A stretch of 64,000 nt of DNA from Varroa destructor (lineage: Eukaryota; Arthropoda; Arachnida; Mesostigmata; Varroidae), in NCBI RefSeq assembly GCF_002443255.2, contig NW_019211456.1, forward strand, positions 58,199,578-58,263,577, written 5' to 3'. Numbering within the stretch: the first letter of the stretch is position 1; every line of letters begins with the position of its first letter. Below the pieces are notes generated by a model. That model was not told the origin of the DNA and searched no databases. It saw only the letters and a list, made by a program, of their open reading frames with translations. Shown here one piece after another: positions 63,561-64,000 of the stretch. Position numbers and translations under genes: made by a program.

Positions 63561-64000
63561 CCTGTAACAACACGATAACGCAAAAGGAATAACCCGTTAC
63601 TCTTTTGGCTTTACAACAATTTTATTTTTGGGAGTCCTCAGAAAGATCATGTCAATCCATAAAGCTTTGTTACCTGCTCGTGTGGTACGAATCGTTGCAT
63701 AGGATGGTATTACTACGAACTATCGTTCACTAACATTCGCCAACAGTTCCAATGCGTGCCCCGTTGCTACCTGCTTCTTCCCTTTGAAATCAATGCCATT
63801 GATCGCCAAATGAGTAAACCATTTCTCTGTATTTGATTAGTTATTCCGTATCTCCGATCATTGACAAATACCGTTTCAGAGATTACGCCCACTCGCAATA
63901 TGCAGTGGCCATGTTTTCCCTACGTACTGTCAGATGGGTAATGCGCTCAAATCCGCCCTCAACGGTATTCCATTCTCTATAGAATACAGACGTCAATGAC
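63561..64000. other. no gene seen
   Basis: The right edge of the window. No ORF, repeat or RNA gene is apparent. It may belong to the Shaw 5' region or first intron. Confidence 0.5.

Noticed and set aside
63310..63567. 85-codon plus-strand ORF with a signal-like start
   Set aside because: It lies in the CNG-rich 5' flank of Shaw on the opposite strand; the composition follows the triplet repeats.

Overview
This window is nuclear DNA of an animal, most likely an arthropod. It is AT-rich and intron-rich, scattered with microsatellites and decayed transposable elements, and its best-conserved gene is an arthropod-type Shaw (Kv3) potassium channel. A chelicerate such as a mite or tick would fit, but nothing read here proves it. 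Every gene I can support is on the minus strand. Multi-exon models were built by hand from splice signals and matching intron phases, so exon edges are predictions.

Layout, left to right. 1-10.7 kb holds almost no genes. The exception is a frameshifted fragment of a bacterial-type small multidrug resistance (SMR, SugE/Gdx-like) transporter at 2.1-2.35 kb, which looks like decayed bacterial DNA. A GC-richer patch lies at 5.3-6.25 kb. 10.7-20.3 kb carries twelve exons of a coiled-coil gene that I identify as an FBF1 (Fas-binding factor 1, a centriole/ciliary transition-fibre protein) homologue; its first exon was not found. Its introns contain two copies of a tRNA-derived SINE, a two-helix ORF broken by one TGA, and a duplicated splice acceptor. 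A third SINE copy lies just upstream and a tail fragment of a fourth at 34.4 kb. 22-23 kb and 28-29 kb hold decayed ORFs of unknown origin.

24.3 kb and 26.2 kb carry two short predicted proteins: a 50-residue membrane microprotein and a 75-residue secreted Ala/Gly-rich protein. 31.9-33.1 kb is a dead non-LTR retrotransposon reverse transcriptase. 35.8-40.7 kb is a four-exon gene for a secreted, low-complexity protein of about 277 residues with Val/Lys/Tyr repeats and a Gly-Trp-Pro tail, probably a cuticle, matrix or secretion component. 40.7-54.6 kb shows no convincing gene. It holds microsatellites, strong hairpins and, from 50.7 kb, many triplet repeats.

54.6-62.9 kb is the Shaw channel region. 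One large exon encodes the tetramerisation domain and all six membrane helices. Three small downstream exons, all joined in phase 1, complete a 566-residue protein. A further phase-1 terminal exon with an adjacent AATAAA at 54.6 kb could be an alternative C-terminus. The rightmost kilobase is the GC-rich 5' flank of Shaw. The genes do not form a pathway or operon; their closeness looks incidental.
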